DNA of 64,000 nt, taken from assembly GCA_964016885.1 (NCBI GenBank), contig OZ024744.1, forward strand, positions 27,848,108 to 27,912,107, written 5' to 3'. The position numbers and the translations under genes were made by a program. The DNA is from Eledone cirrhosa (taxonomy: Eukaryota > Mollusca > Cephalopoda > Octopoda > Eledonidae). Shown here in pieces: positions 1-11,166 of the stretch; the stretch's first letter is position 1; each line of letters opens with the position of its first letter. A model generated the notes under the pieces. It was given only the letters and a program-made list of their open reading frames with translations. It did no database searches and was not told the origin of the DNA.

Positions 1-360
1 TGTCGCTGTTATCACTGTTATTGCCACTGTTGTTGTTGTTCTCGCTGTTATCACTGTTATCACTGTTATTGTCATTGTTGTTGTTGTTGTGTTCGCTGTT
101 ATAACTGTTATTGTCATTGTTGTTCTTGTTGTTGTCGCTGTTATCACTGTTATTGTCACTGTTGTTGTCGCTGGTATAACTGTTATTGTCACTGTTGTTT
201 TTGTTGTTGTCGCTGTTATCACTGTTATTGTCACTGTTGTTGTTGTCGCTGTTATAACTGTTATTGTCACTGTTGTTGTTGTTGTCACTGTTATCACTGT
301 TATTGTCACTGTTGTTGTTCTCGCTGTTATCACTGTTATTGTCATTGTTGTTGTTGTCGC
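1..360 (+). repeat. Left-edge segment, copy of an interior block
   Basis: The first ~360 bp match the segment starting near 9,238 at an offset of 9,237 bp. They share the rare unit with ATTGCCACTG followed by a doubled TTATCACTG. The same marker recurs near 14,120 and 20,062. The window therefore opens inside the same HOR family that dominates 8.5-22 kb, not at an array border. Confidence 0.8.
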
Positions 361-381
361 TGTTATCACTGTTATTGTCAC

Positions 382-1605
382 TGTTGTTTTTGTTGTTGTC
401 GCTGTTATCACTGTTATTGTCAATGTTGTTGTTGTCGCTGTTATAACTGTTATTGTCACTGTTGTTGTTGTCACTGTTATCACTCTTATTGTCACTGTTG
501 TTGTTGTTCTCGCTGTTATCACTGTTATTGTCACTGTTGCTGTTGTTGTCGCTGTTATCTCTGTTATTGTCATTGTTGTTGTCGCTGTCATAACTGTTAT
601 TGTCATTGTTGTTGTTGTTGTTGCTGTTATAACTGTTACTGTCATTGTTGTAGTTGTTGTCGCTGTTATCACTGTTATTATCATTGTTGTTGTTGTCGCT
701 GTTATCACTGTTATTGTCACTGTTGTTGTTGTTGTCACTGTTATAAATGTTATTGTCACTGTTGTCGTTGTTGTCGCTGTTATCACTCTTATTGTCACTG
801 TTGTTGTTGTTGTCGCTGTCATAACTGTTCTTTTCACTGTTGTTGTTGTTGTTGTTGTTGTTATCGCTGTTATCACTGTTATTGTCACTGCTGTTGTCGC
901 TGTTATCACTGTTATTGTCACTGTTGTTATTGTTGTTGTTGCTGTTATCACTGTTATTGTCACTGTTGTAGTTGTTGTCGCTGTTATAACTGTTATTGTC
1001 ACTGTTGTTGTTGATGCTGTAGCTGTTATCACTGTTATTGTCATTGTTGTTGTTGTTGTGGCTGTTATCACTGTTATTGTCACTGTTGTTGTCGCTGTTA
1101 TCACTGTTATTTTCATTGTTGTTGTTGTTGTTCTCTCTGTTATCACTGTTATTGTCACTGTTATTGTCACTGTTGTTGTTGTTGTTCTTGCTGTTATAAT
1201 TGTTATTGTGACTGTTGTTGTTGTCGCTGTTATAACTGTTATTGTCATTGTTGTTGTTGTTGTCGCTGTTATCACTGTTATTAACACTGTTGTTGTTGTT
1301 GTTCACGCTGTTATCACTGTTATTGTCACTGTTGTTGTTGTTGTCGCTGTTATAACTGTTATTGTCACTGTTGTTGTTGCTGTTGTCGCTGTCATAACTC
1401 TTATTGTCACTGTTGTTGTTGTTGTTGTCGTTGTTATCACTGTTATTGTCATTATTGTTGTTCTCGCTGTTATCACTGGTATTGACACAGTTGTTGTTGT
1501 TGTTGTCGCTGTTATAACTGTTATTGTCTCTGTTGTTGTTGTCGCTGTTATAACTGTTATTGTCACTGTTGTTGTTGTCGCTGTTATAACTCTTATTGTC
1601 ACTGT
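382..1605 (+). repeat. Segmental duplication D1, copy 1 (~1.2 kb)
   Basis: This block runs from a unit with TGTTTTTGTTG followed by GTCAATG to a unit ending AACTCTTATTGTC. It is repeated in the same unit order at 2,881-4,140. The offset is 2,499 bp at the left end and 2,535 bp at the right end. The 36-bp difference is exactly one extra basic unit in the second copy, near 3.2 kb. Confidence 0.85.
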
Positions 1606-1990
1606 TGTTGCTGTTGTTCTCGCTGTTATCACTGTTATTGTCACTGTTGTTGTTGTTGTTCTCGCTGTTACCACTGTTATTGTCAATGTTGTGGTTGTTG
1701 TCGCTGTTATAACTGTTATTGTCACTGTTGTTGTTGTTGTCGCTGTTATAACTCTTATTGTCACTGTTGTTGTTGTTGTTGTTGTTATCACTGTAATTGT
1801 CATTATTGTTATTGTCGCTGTTATCACTGTTATTGTCATTGTTGTTGTTGTTGTCGTCGGTGTTATCACTTTTATTGTCACTGTTTTTGTTGTTGTCGCT
1901 TCTATAACTGTTATTTTCACTATTGCTGTTGTTGTCGCTGTTATCACTCCTATTGTCATTGTTGTTGTCGCTGTTATAACTGTTATTGTC
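1603..1990 (+). repeat. Segmental duplication D2, copy 1
   Basis: A run of about eleven units starting with TGTTGCTGTTGTTCTCGC and containing the diagnostic unit GTTACCACTG followed by GTCAATGTTGTGG. The following copy begins 447 bp downstream, so copies 1 and 2 are nearly adjacent. Later copies lie near 4.5 and 5.6 kb. Confidence 0.8.
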
Positions 1991-2790
1991 GCTGTTATAA
2001 CTGTTATTGTCATTGTTGTTGTTGTCACTGTTATCACTGTTATTGACACTGTTGTTGCTGTTGTTCTCGCTGTTATCACTGTTATTGTCACTGTTGTTGT
2101 TGTTGTTCTCGCTGTTACCACTGTTATTGTCAATGTTGTGGTTGTTGTCGCTGTTATAACTGTTATTGTCACTGTTGTTGTTGTTGTCGCTGTTATAACT
2201 CTTATTGTCACTGTTGTTGTTGTTGTTGTTGTTATCACTGTAATTGTCATTATTGTTATTGTCGCTGTTATCACTGTTATTGTCATTGTTGTTGTTGTTG
2301 TCGTCGCTGTTATCACTTTTATTGTCACTGTTTTTGTTGTTGTCGCTTCTATAACTGTTATTTTCACTATTGCTGTTGTTGTCGCTGTTATCACTCCTAT
2401 TGTCATTGTTGTTGTCGCTGTTATCACTGTTATTGTCACTGTTGTTGTTCTCGCTGTTATAACTGTTATTCTCACTGTTGTTGTTGTTCTCGCTGTTATC
2501 ACTGGTATTGACACTGTTGTTGTTTTTATTGTCACTGTTATAACTGTTATTGTCACTGTTGTTATTGTTGTTGTCGCTGTTATAACTGTTATTGTCACTG
2601 TTGTTGTTGATGTTCTCGCTGTTATCACTGTTATTGTCATTGTTGTTGTTGTCGCTGTTATCACTGTTATTGTCACTGTTGTTGTTGTTCTCGCTGTTAT
2701 CACTGTTATTGTCACTGTTGTTGTTCTTCTCGCTGTTATCACTGTTATTGTCATTGTTGTTGTTGTTTTGTTCGCTGTTATATCTGTTAT
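1991..2790 (+). repeat. Segmental duplication D2, copy 2 (longest form)
   Basis: It repeats the TTACCACTG marker at 2,113 and extends right through units with ATTCTCAC, ACTGGTATTGACAC and a GTTGATGTTCTC unit near 2,607. The whole stretch is matched again at an offset of 3,657 bp (5,638-6,450). Its left 530 bp also match 4,519-5,045. Confidence 0.8.
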
Positions 2791-2880
2791 TGTCATTGTT
2801 GTTGTTGTTGTTGTTGTTGTCGCTGTTATCACTGTTATTGTCACTGTTGTTGTTTTCGCTGGTATAACTGTTATTGTCAC

Positions 2881-4140
2881 TGTTGTTTTTGTTGTTGTCG
2901 CTGTTATCACTGTTATTGTCAATGTTGTTGTTGTCGCTGTTATAACTGTTATTGTCACTGTTGTTGTTGTCACTGTTATCACTCTTATTGTCACTGTTGT
3001 TGTTGTTCTCGCTGTTATCACTGTTATTGTCACTGTTGGTGTTGTTGTCGCTGTTATCTCTGTTATTGTCATTGTTGTTGTCGCTGTCATAACTGTTATT
3101 GTCATTGTTGTTGTTGTTGTTGCTGTTATAACTGTTACTGTCATTGTTGTAGTTGTTGTCGCTGTTATCACTGTTATTATCATTGTTGTTGTTGTCGCTG
3201 TTATCACTGTTATTGTCACTGTTGTTGTTGTTGTCGCTGTTATCACTGTTATTGTCACTGTTGTTGTTGTTGTCACTGTTATAAATGTTATTGTCACTGT
3301 TGTCGTTGTTGTCGCTGTTATCACTCTTATTGTCACTGTTGTTGTTGTTGTCGCTGTCATAACTGTTCTTTTCACTGTTGTTGTTGTTGTTGTTGTTATC
3401 GCTGTTATCACTGTTATTGTCACTGTTGTTGTCGCTGTTATCACTGTTATTGTCACTGTTGTTATTGTTGTTGTTGCTGTTATCACTGTTATTGTCACTG
3501 TTGTAGTTGTTGTCGCTGTTATAACTGTTATTGTCACTGTTGTTGTTGATGCTGTCGCTGTTATCACTGTTATTGTCATTGTTGTTGTTGTTGTGGCTGT
3601 TATCACTGTTATTGTCACTGTTGTTGTCGCTGTTATCACTGTTATTTTCATTGTTGTTGTTGTTGTTCTCTCTGTTATCACTGTTATTGTCACTGTTATT
3701 GTCACTGTTGTTGTTGTTCTTGCTGTTATAATTGTTATTGTGACTGTTGTTGTTGTCGCTGTTATAACTGTTATTGTCATTGTTGTTGTTGTTGTTGTCG
3801 CTGTTATCACTGTTATTAATACTGTTGTTGTTGTTGTTCACGCTGTTATCACTGTTATTGTCACTGTTGTTGTTGTTGTCGCTGTTATAACTGTTATTGT
3901 CACTGTTGTTGTTGCTGTTGTCGCTGTCATAACTCTTATTGTCACTGTTGTTGTTGTTGTTGTCGTTGTTATCACTGTTATTGTCATTATTGTTGTTCTC
4001 GCTGTTATCACTGGTATTGACACAGTTGTTGTTGTTGTTGTCGCTGTTATAACTGTTATTGTCTCTGTTGTTGTTGTCGCTGTTATAACTGTTATTGTCA
4101 CTGTTGTTGTTGTCGCTGTTATAACTCTTATTGTCACTGT
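2881..4140 (+). repeat. Segmental duplication D1, copy 2 (~1.26 kb)
   Basis: Second copy of the block at 382-1605, with the same series of variant units, including the unit with ATAAATG, the unit with GTTCTTTTCAC and the unit with ATTAAcAC/ATTAATAC before TTCACGCTG. It carries one additional 36-bp unit. Scattered substitutions separate the copies, so this duplication looks older than the 4,861-bp one further right. Confidence 0.85.
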
Positions 4141-4159
4141 TGTTGTTGTCGCTGTTATC

Positions 4160-4440
4160 ACTGTTATTGTCATTGTTGTTGTTGTTGTCGCTGTTATCAC
4201 TGTTATTGTCCCTGTTGTTGTTGTCGCTGTTATAAATGTTATTGTCACTATTGCTTTTGTTGTTGTCGCTCTTATCACTCTTATTGTCATTGCTGTTGTT
4301 GTTCTAGCTGCTATCCCTGTTATTGTCATTGTTGTTGTTGTTGTACTCGCTGTTATCACTGTTATTGTCATTGTTGTTGTTGTTGTCGCTGTTATCACTG
4401 TTATTGTCACTGTTTTTGTTGTTGTCGCTATTATCACTGT
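4160..4440 (+). repeat. Segmental duplication D3, copy 1
   Basis: Contains ATTGTCCCTG, the unit TCACTATTGCTTTTG, GCTGCTATCCCTG and the unit with CGCTATTATC. The same order recurs 1,161 bp downstream at 5,321-5,601. Related blocks carrying the ATTGCTTTTG unit recur many times beyond 25 kb. Confidence 0.8.
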
Positions 4441-4518
4441 TATAGTCACTGTTGTTTTTGTTGTTGTCGCTGTTATCACTGTTGTCGTCACTGTTGTTGT
4501 TGTTGTCGCTGTTATAAC

Positions 4519-5045
4519 TGTTATTGTCGCTGTTATAACTGTTATTGTCATTGTTGTTGTTGTCACTGTTATCACTGTTATTGACACTGTTGTTGCTGTT
4601 GTTCTCGCTGTTATCACTGTTATTGTCACTGTTGTTGTTGTTGTTCTCGCTGTTACCACTGTTATTGTCAATGTTGTGGTTGTTGTCGCTGTTATAACTG
4701 TTATTGTCACTGTTGTTGTTGTTGTCGCTGTTATAACTCTTATTGTCACTGTTGTTGTTGTTGTCGTTGTTATCACTGTAATTGTCATTATTGTTATTGT
4801 CGCTGTTATCACTGTTATTGTCATTGTTGTTGTTGTTGTCGTCGCTGTTATCACTTTTATTGTCACTGTTTTTGTTGTTGTCGCTTCTATAACTGTTATT
4901 TTCACTATTGCTGTTGTTGTCGCTGTTATCACTCCTATTGTCATTGTTGTTGTCGCTGTTATCACTGTTATTGTCACTGTTGTTGTTCTCGCTGTTATAA
5001 CTGTTATTCTCACTGTTGTTGTTGTTCTCGCTGTTATCACTGGTA
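4519..5045 (+). repeat. Segmental duplication D2, copy 3
   Basis: Matches 1,981-2,510 at an offset of about 2,538 bp, including the GTTACCACTG marker. It leaves the homology after ACTGGTATTG, where this copy reads GTCAC instead of ACACTG. Confidence 0.78.
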
Positions 5046-5320
5046 TTGTCACTGTTGTTGTTGTTGTCGCTGTTATAACTGTTATTGTCACTGTTGTTGT
5101 TGCTGTTGTCGCTGTCATAACTCTTATTGTCACTGTTGTTGTTGTTGTTGTCGTTGTTATCACTGTTATTGTCATTATTGTTGTTCTCGCTGTTATCACT
5201 GGTATTGACACAGTTGTTGTTGTTGTCGCTGTTGTTGTTGTCGCTGTTATAACTGTTATTGTCACTGTTGTTGTTGTCGCTGTTATAACTCTTATTGTCA
5301 CTGTTGTTGTCGCTGTTATC

Positions 5321-5601
5321 ACTGTTATTGTCATTGTTGTTGTTGTTGTCGCTGTTATCACTGTTATTGTCCCTGTTGTTGTTGTCGCTGTTATAAATGT
5401 TATTGTCACTATTGCTTTTGTTGTTGTCGCTCTTATCACTCTTATTGTCATTGCTGTTGTTGTTCTAGCTGCTATCCCTGTTATTGTCATTGTTGTTGTT
5501 GTTGTACTCGCTGTTATCACTGTTATTGTCATTGTTGTTGTTGTTGTCGCTGTTATCACTGTTATTGTCACTGTTTTTGTTGTTGTCGCTATTATCATTG
5601 T
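5321..5601 (+). repeat. Segmental duplication D3, copy 2
   Basis: Matches 4,160-4,440 at a constant offset of 1,161 bp. The constancy means no unit was gained or lost inside it after the duplication. Confidence 0.8.
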
Positions 5602-5637
5602 TATAGTCACTGTTGTTGTTGTTGTCGCTGTTATAAC

Positions 5638-6450
5638 TGTTATTGTCGCTGTTATAACTGTTATTGTCATTGTTGTTGTTGTCGCTGTTATCACTGTTAT
5701 TGGCACTGTTGTTGCTGTTGTTCTCGCTGTTATCACTGTTATTGTCACTGTTGTTGTTGTTGTTCTCGCTGTTACCACTGTTATTGTCAATGTTGTGGTT
5801 GTTGTCGCATTTATAACTGTTATTGTCACTGTTGCTGTTGTTGTCGCTGTTATAACTCTTATTGTCACTGTTGTTGTTGTTGTCGTTGTTATCACTGTAA
5901 TTGTCATTATTGTTATTGTCGCTGTTATCACTGTTATTGTCATTGTTGTTGTTGTTGTCGTCGCTGTTATCACTTTTATTGTCACTGTTTTTGTTGTTGT
6001 CGCTTCTATAACTGTTATTTTCACTATTGCTGATGTTGTCGCTGTTATCACTCCTATTGTCATTGTTGTTGTCGCTGTTATCACTGTTATTGTCACTGTT
6101 GTTGTTCTCGCTGTTATAACTGTTATTCTCACTGTTGTTGTTGTTCTCGCTGTTATCACTGGTATTGACACTGTTGTTGTTTTTTTTGTCGCTGTTATAA
6201 CTGTTATTGTCACTGTTGTTATTGTTGTTGTCGCTGTTATAACTGTTATTGTCACTGTTGTTGTTGATGTTCTCGCTGTTATCACTGTTATTGTCATTGT
6301 TGTTGTTGTCGCTGTTATCACTGTTATTATCATTGTTGTTGTTGTCGCTGTTATCACTGTTATTGTCACTGTTGTTGTTGTTCTCGCTGTTATCACTGTT
6401 ATTGTCACTGTTGTTGTTCTTCTCGCTGTTATCACTGTTATTGTCATTGT
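5638..6450 (+). repeat. Segmental duplication D2, copy 4
   Basis: Matches 1,981-2,790 at an offset of 3,657 bp over about 0.8 kb. Substitutions distinguish the copies, for example GCATTTATAAC near 5,808, a GATGTTGTCGC unit near 6,032, and a longer T run near 6,182. Confidence 0.8.
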
Positions 6451-9400
6451 TGTTGTTGTTGTGTTCGCTGTTATAACTGTTATTGTCATTGTTGTTGTTG
6501 TTGTGTTCGCTGTTATCACTGTTATTGTCACTGTTGTTGTTGTCGCTGGTATAACTGTTATTGTCACTGTTGTTTTTGTTGTTGTCGCTGTTATAACTGT
6601 TATTGTCATTGTTGTTGTTGTTGTCACTGTTATCACTGTTATTGTCACCGTTGTAGTTGTTCTCGCTGTTATCACTGTTATTGTCATTGTTGTTGTTGTC
6701 GCTGTTATCACTGTTATTGTCACTGTTGCTGTTGTTGTCGCTGTTATCTCTGTTATTGTCATTGTTGTTGTCGCTGTTATAACTGTTATTGTCATTGTTG
6801 TTGTTGTTGATGCTGTTATAACTGTTACTGTCATTGTTGTTGTTGTCGCTGTTATCACTGTTATTTTCATTGTTGGTGTTGTCGCTGTTATCACTGTTAT
6901 TTTCACTGTTGTTGTTGTCGCTGTTATCACTGTTATTGTCACTGTTGTTGTTGTTGTTGTTGTCGCTGTCATAACTGTTCTTTTCACTGTTGTTGTTGTT
7001 GTTGTCGCTGTTATAACTGTTATTGTCACTGTTGTTGTCGCTGTTATAACTCTTATTGTCACTGTTGTTGTTGTCGCTGTTATCACTGTTATTGTCACAG
7101 TTGTTGTTGTCGCTGTTATCATTGTTATTTTCATTGTCGTTGTTGTCGCTTTTATAACTGTTATTGTCATTATTGTTGTTGTTGTTGTCGCTGTTATAAC
7201 TGTTATTGTCAGTGTTGTTGTTGCTGTCGGTGTTATAACTGTTATTGTCACTGTTGTTATTGTTGTTGTCGCTGTTATAACTGTTATTGTCACTGTTGTT
7301 GTTGTTGTTGTTCTCGCTGTTATCACTGTTATTGTCATTGTTGTTGTTGTCGCTGTTATCACTGTTATTGTCGCTGTTGTTGTTGTTCTCGCTGTTATCA
7401 CTGTTATCACTGTTATTGTCATTGTTGTTGTTGTTGTGTTCGCTGTTATAACTGTTATTGTCATTGTTGTTCTTGTTGTTGTCGCTGTTATCACTGTTAT
7501 TGTCACTGTTGTTGTCGCTGGTATAACTGTTATTGTCACTGTTGTTTTTGTTGTTGTCGCTGTTATCACTGTTATTGTCACTGTTGTTGTTGTCGCTGTT
7601 ATAACTGCTATTGTCACTGTTGTTGTTGTTGTCACTGTTATCACTGTTATTGTCACTGTTGTTGTTCTCGCTGTTATCACTGTTATTGTCATTGCTGTTG
7701 TTGTCGCTGTTATCTCTGTTATTGTCATTTTTGTTGTCGCTGTTATAACTGTTATTTTCATTGTTGTTGTTGTTGTTGCTGTTATAACTGTTACTGTCAT
7801 TGTTGTTGTTGTTGTTGTCGCTGTAGTCACTGTTATTTTCATTGTTGTTGTTGTTGTCGCTGTTATCACTGTTATTGTTGTTGTTGTCGATTTTATCACT
7901 GTTATTGTCACTGTTGTTGTTGTTGTTGTCGCTGTCATAACTGTTCTTTTCCCTGTTGTTGTTGTTGTTGTTGTTGTTGTCACTGTTATAACTGTTATTG
8001 TCATCGTTGTTGTCGCTGTTATAACTCTTATTGTCACTGTTGTTGTTGTTGTCGCTGTTATCACTGTTATTGTCACAGTTGTTGTTTTCGCTGTTGTCAT
8101 TGTTATTATCATTGTCGTTGTTGTCGCTTTTATAACTGTTATTGTCATTGTAGTTGTTGTTGTCGCTGTTATAACTGTTATTGTCGCTGTTGTTGTTGTT
8201 GCTGTCGGTGTTATAACTGTTATTAGTTACTGTTGTTGTTGTTCTTCTCGCTGTTACCACTGTTATTGTCAATGTTGTTGTTGTCGCTGTTATAACTGTT
8301 ATTGTCACTGTTGTTGTTGTTGTTGTCGCTGTTATAACTCTTATTGTCACCGTTGTTGTTGTTGTTGTTGTCGTTGTTATCACTGTTATTGTCATTATTG
8401 TTATTGTCGCTGTTATCACTGTTATTGTCATTGTTGTTGTTGTTGTTGTTGTTGTCGATGTTATCACTGTTATTGTCACTGTTGTTGTTGTTGTCGCTTC
8501 TATAACTGTTATTGTCACTATTGCTGTTGTTGTTGTCGCTGTTATCACTCTTATTGTCATTTTGTTGTCGCTGTTATCACTGTTATTGTCACTGTTGTTG
8601 ATCTCGCTGTTATAACTGTTATTCTCACTGTTGTTGTTCTGGCTGTTATCACTGGTATTGACACTGTTGTTGTTTTTATTGTCGCTGTTAGAACTGTTAT
8701 TGTCACTGTTGTTATTGTTGTTGTCGCTGTTATAACTGTTATTGTCACTGTTGTTGTTGTTCTCGCTGTTATCACTGTTATTGTCATTGTTGTTGTTGTC
8801 GCTGTTATCACTGTTATTGTCATTGTTGTTGTTGTTGTCGCTGTTATCACTGTTATTAACACTGTTGTTGTTGTTGTTCTCGCTGTTATCACTGTTATTG
8901 TCACTGTTGTTGTTGTTGTCGCTGTTATAACTGTTATTGTCACTTTTGTTGTTGCTGTTGTCGCTGTCATAACTCTTATTGTCACTGTTGTTGTTGTCGT
9001 TGTTATCACTGTTATTGTCATTGTCGTTGTTGTCGCTTTTATAACTGTTATTGTCATTATTGTTGTTGTTGTTGTCGCTGTTATAACTGTTATTGTCACT
9101 GTTGTTGTTGTTGCTGTCGGTGTTATAACTGTTATTGTCACTGTTGTTATTGTTGTTGTCGCTGTTATAACTGTTATTGTCACTGTTGTTGTTGTTGTTG
9201 TTCTCGCTGTTATCACTGTTATTGTCATTGTTGTTGTTGTCGCTGTTATCACTGTTATTGCCACTGTTGTTGTTGTTCTCGCTGTTATCACTGTTATCAC
9301 TGTTATTGTCATTGTTGTTGTTGTTGTGTTCGCTGTTATAACTGTTATTGTCATTGTTGTTCTTGTTGTTGTCGCTGTTATCACTGTTATTGTCACTGTT

Positions 9401-9574
9401 GTTGTCGCTGGTATAACTGTTATTGTCACTGTTGTTTTTGTTGTTGTCGCTGTTATCACTGTTATTGTCACTGTTGTTGTTGTCGCTGTTATAACTGTTA
9501 TTGTCACTGTTGTTGTTGTTGTCACTGTTATCACTGTTATTGTCACTGTTGTTGTTCTCGCTGTTATCACTGTT

Positions 9575-10373
9575 ATTGTCATTGTTGTTGTTGTCGCTGT
9601 TATCACTGTTATTGTCACTGTTGCTGTTGTTGTCGCTGTTATCTCTGTTATTGTCATTTTTGTTGTCGCTGTTATAACTGTTATTTTCATTGTTGTTGTT
9701 GTTGTTGCTGTTATAACTGTTACTGTCATTGTTGTTGTTGTTGTTGTTGTCGCTGTAGTCACTGTTATTTTCATTGTTGTTGTTGTTGTCGCTGTTATCA
9801 CTGTTATTGTCACTGTTGTTGTTGTTGTTGTTGTCGATTTTATCACTGTTATTGTCACTGTTGTTGTTGTTGTTGTCGCTGTCATAACTATTCTTTTCAC
9901 TGTTGTTGTTGTTGTTGTTGTTGTTGTTGTCGCTGTTATAACTGTTATTGTCATCGTTGTTGTCGCTGTTATAACTCTTATTGTCACTGTTGTTGTTGTT
10001 GTCGCTGTTATCACTGTTATTGTCACAGTTGTTGTTGTCGCTGTTGTCATTGTTATTGTCATTGTCGTTGTTGTCGCTTTTATAACTGTTATTTTCATTG
10101 TAGTTGTTGTTGTCGCTGTTATAACTGTTATTGTCGCTGTTGTTGTTGTTGCTGTCGGTGTTATAACTGTTATTAGTTACTGTTGTTGTTGTTCTTCTCG
10201 CTGTTACCACTGTTATTGTCAATGTTGTTGTTGTCGCTGTTATAACTGTTATTGTCACTGTTGTTGTTGTTGTTGTCGCTGTTATAACTCTTATTGTCAC
10301 CGTTGTTGTTGTTGTTGTTGTCGTTGTTATCACTGTTATTGTCATTATTGTTATTGTTGCTGTTATCACTGTT
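9575..10373 (+). repeat. ~0.8 kb tandem duplication inside the 4,861-bp HOR, copy 1
   Basis: Starts at a unit preceding TTATCTCTG and runs through TATTAGTTACTG to a GTTGCTGTTATCAC unit. The next copy follows at 10,374. The offset is 799 bp at the left (TTATCTCTG) and 793 bp at the right (TATTAGTTAC); the 6-bp difference is two TGT triplets lost near 10.53 kb. The same pair exists 4,861 bp downstream. Confidence 0.85.
9901..9930 (+). repeat. Longest TGT run noticed (10 triplets)
   Basis: Thirty bases of uninterrupted TGT repeat sit between TTTTCAC and CGCTG. Neighbouring units carry 3-6 triplets. This is a microsatellite embedded in the minisatellite unit and the likely source of the 3-bp length polymorphism between units. 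Confidence 0.9.
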
Positions 10374-11166
10374 ATTGTCATTGTTGTTGTTGTCGCTGTT
10401 ATCACTGTTATTGTCACTGTTGCTGTTGTTGTCGCTGTTATCTCTGTTATTGTCATTTTTGTTGTCGCTGTTATAACTGTTATTTTCATTGTTGTTGTTG
10501 TTGTTGATGTTATAACTGTTACTGTCATTGTTGTTGTTGTTGTTGTCGCTGTAGTCACTGTTATTTTCATTGTTGTTGTTGTTGTCGCTGTTATCACTGT
10601 TATTGTCACTGTTGTTGTTGTTGTTGTTGTCGATTTTATCACTGTTATTGTCACTGTTGTTGTTGTTGTTGTCGCTGTCATAACTGTTCTTTTCACTGTT
10701 GTTGTTGTTGTTGTTGTTGTTGTCGCTGTTATAACTGTTATTGTCATCGTTGTTGTCGCTGTTATAACTCTTATTGTCACTGTTGTTGTTGTTGTCGCTG
10801 TTATCACTGTTATTGTCACAGTTGTTGTTGTCGCTGTTGTCATTGTTATTGTCATTGTCGTTGTTGTCGCTTTTATAACTGTTATTTTCATTGTAGTTGT
10901 TGTTGTCGCTGTTATAACTGTTATTGTCGCTGTTGTTGTTGTTGCTGTCGGTGTTATAACTGTTATTAGTTACTGTTGTTGTTGTTCTTCTCGCTGTTAC
11001 CACTGTTATTGTCAATGTTGTTGTTGTCGCTGTTATAACTGTTATTGTCACTGTTGTTGTTGTTGTTGTCGCTGTTATAACTCTTATTGTCACCGTTGTT
11101 GTTGTTGTTGTTGTCGTTGTTATCACTGTTATTGTCATTATTGTTATTGTTGCTGTTATCACTGTT
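10374..11166 (+). repeat. ~0.8 kb tandem duplication inside the 4,861-bp HOR, copy 2
   Basis: Repeats 9,575-10,373, with GATGTTATAAC replacing GCTGTTATAAC near 10,506 and shorter TGT runs. Because it carries its own copy of the +1 slip TATTAGTTAC, the duplication changes the triplet phase of everything downstream. Confidence 0.85.

Larger units (their letters stand above)
89..10507 (+). other. Longest plus-strand repeat-derived open frame, 3,472 codons, probably not a gene
   Basis: The translation is almost entirely Val, Ala, Ile and Thr (VAVITVIVTVV). It slips into a Cys/Arg/Tyr/His phase (CCCRCYHCYC) after the +1 indels at about 8,225 and 10,175. Both phases are the stop-free plus-strand readings of the unit. 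Its Met comes from an ordinary GTTGTGTTCGCTG variant. Comparable plus frames lie at 23,087-30,058, 30,398-37,858, 38,198-43,807 and 49,509-57,842. The common TTATCAC/TTATAAC difference is silent in this phase (ATC/ATA, Ile), but it is equally silent in a minus-strand phase, so it is not evidence of coding. Confidence 0.85.
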
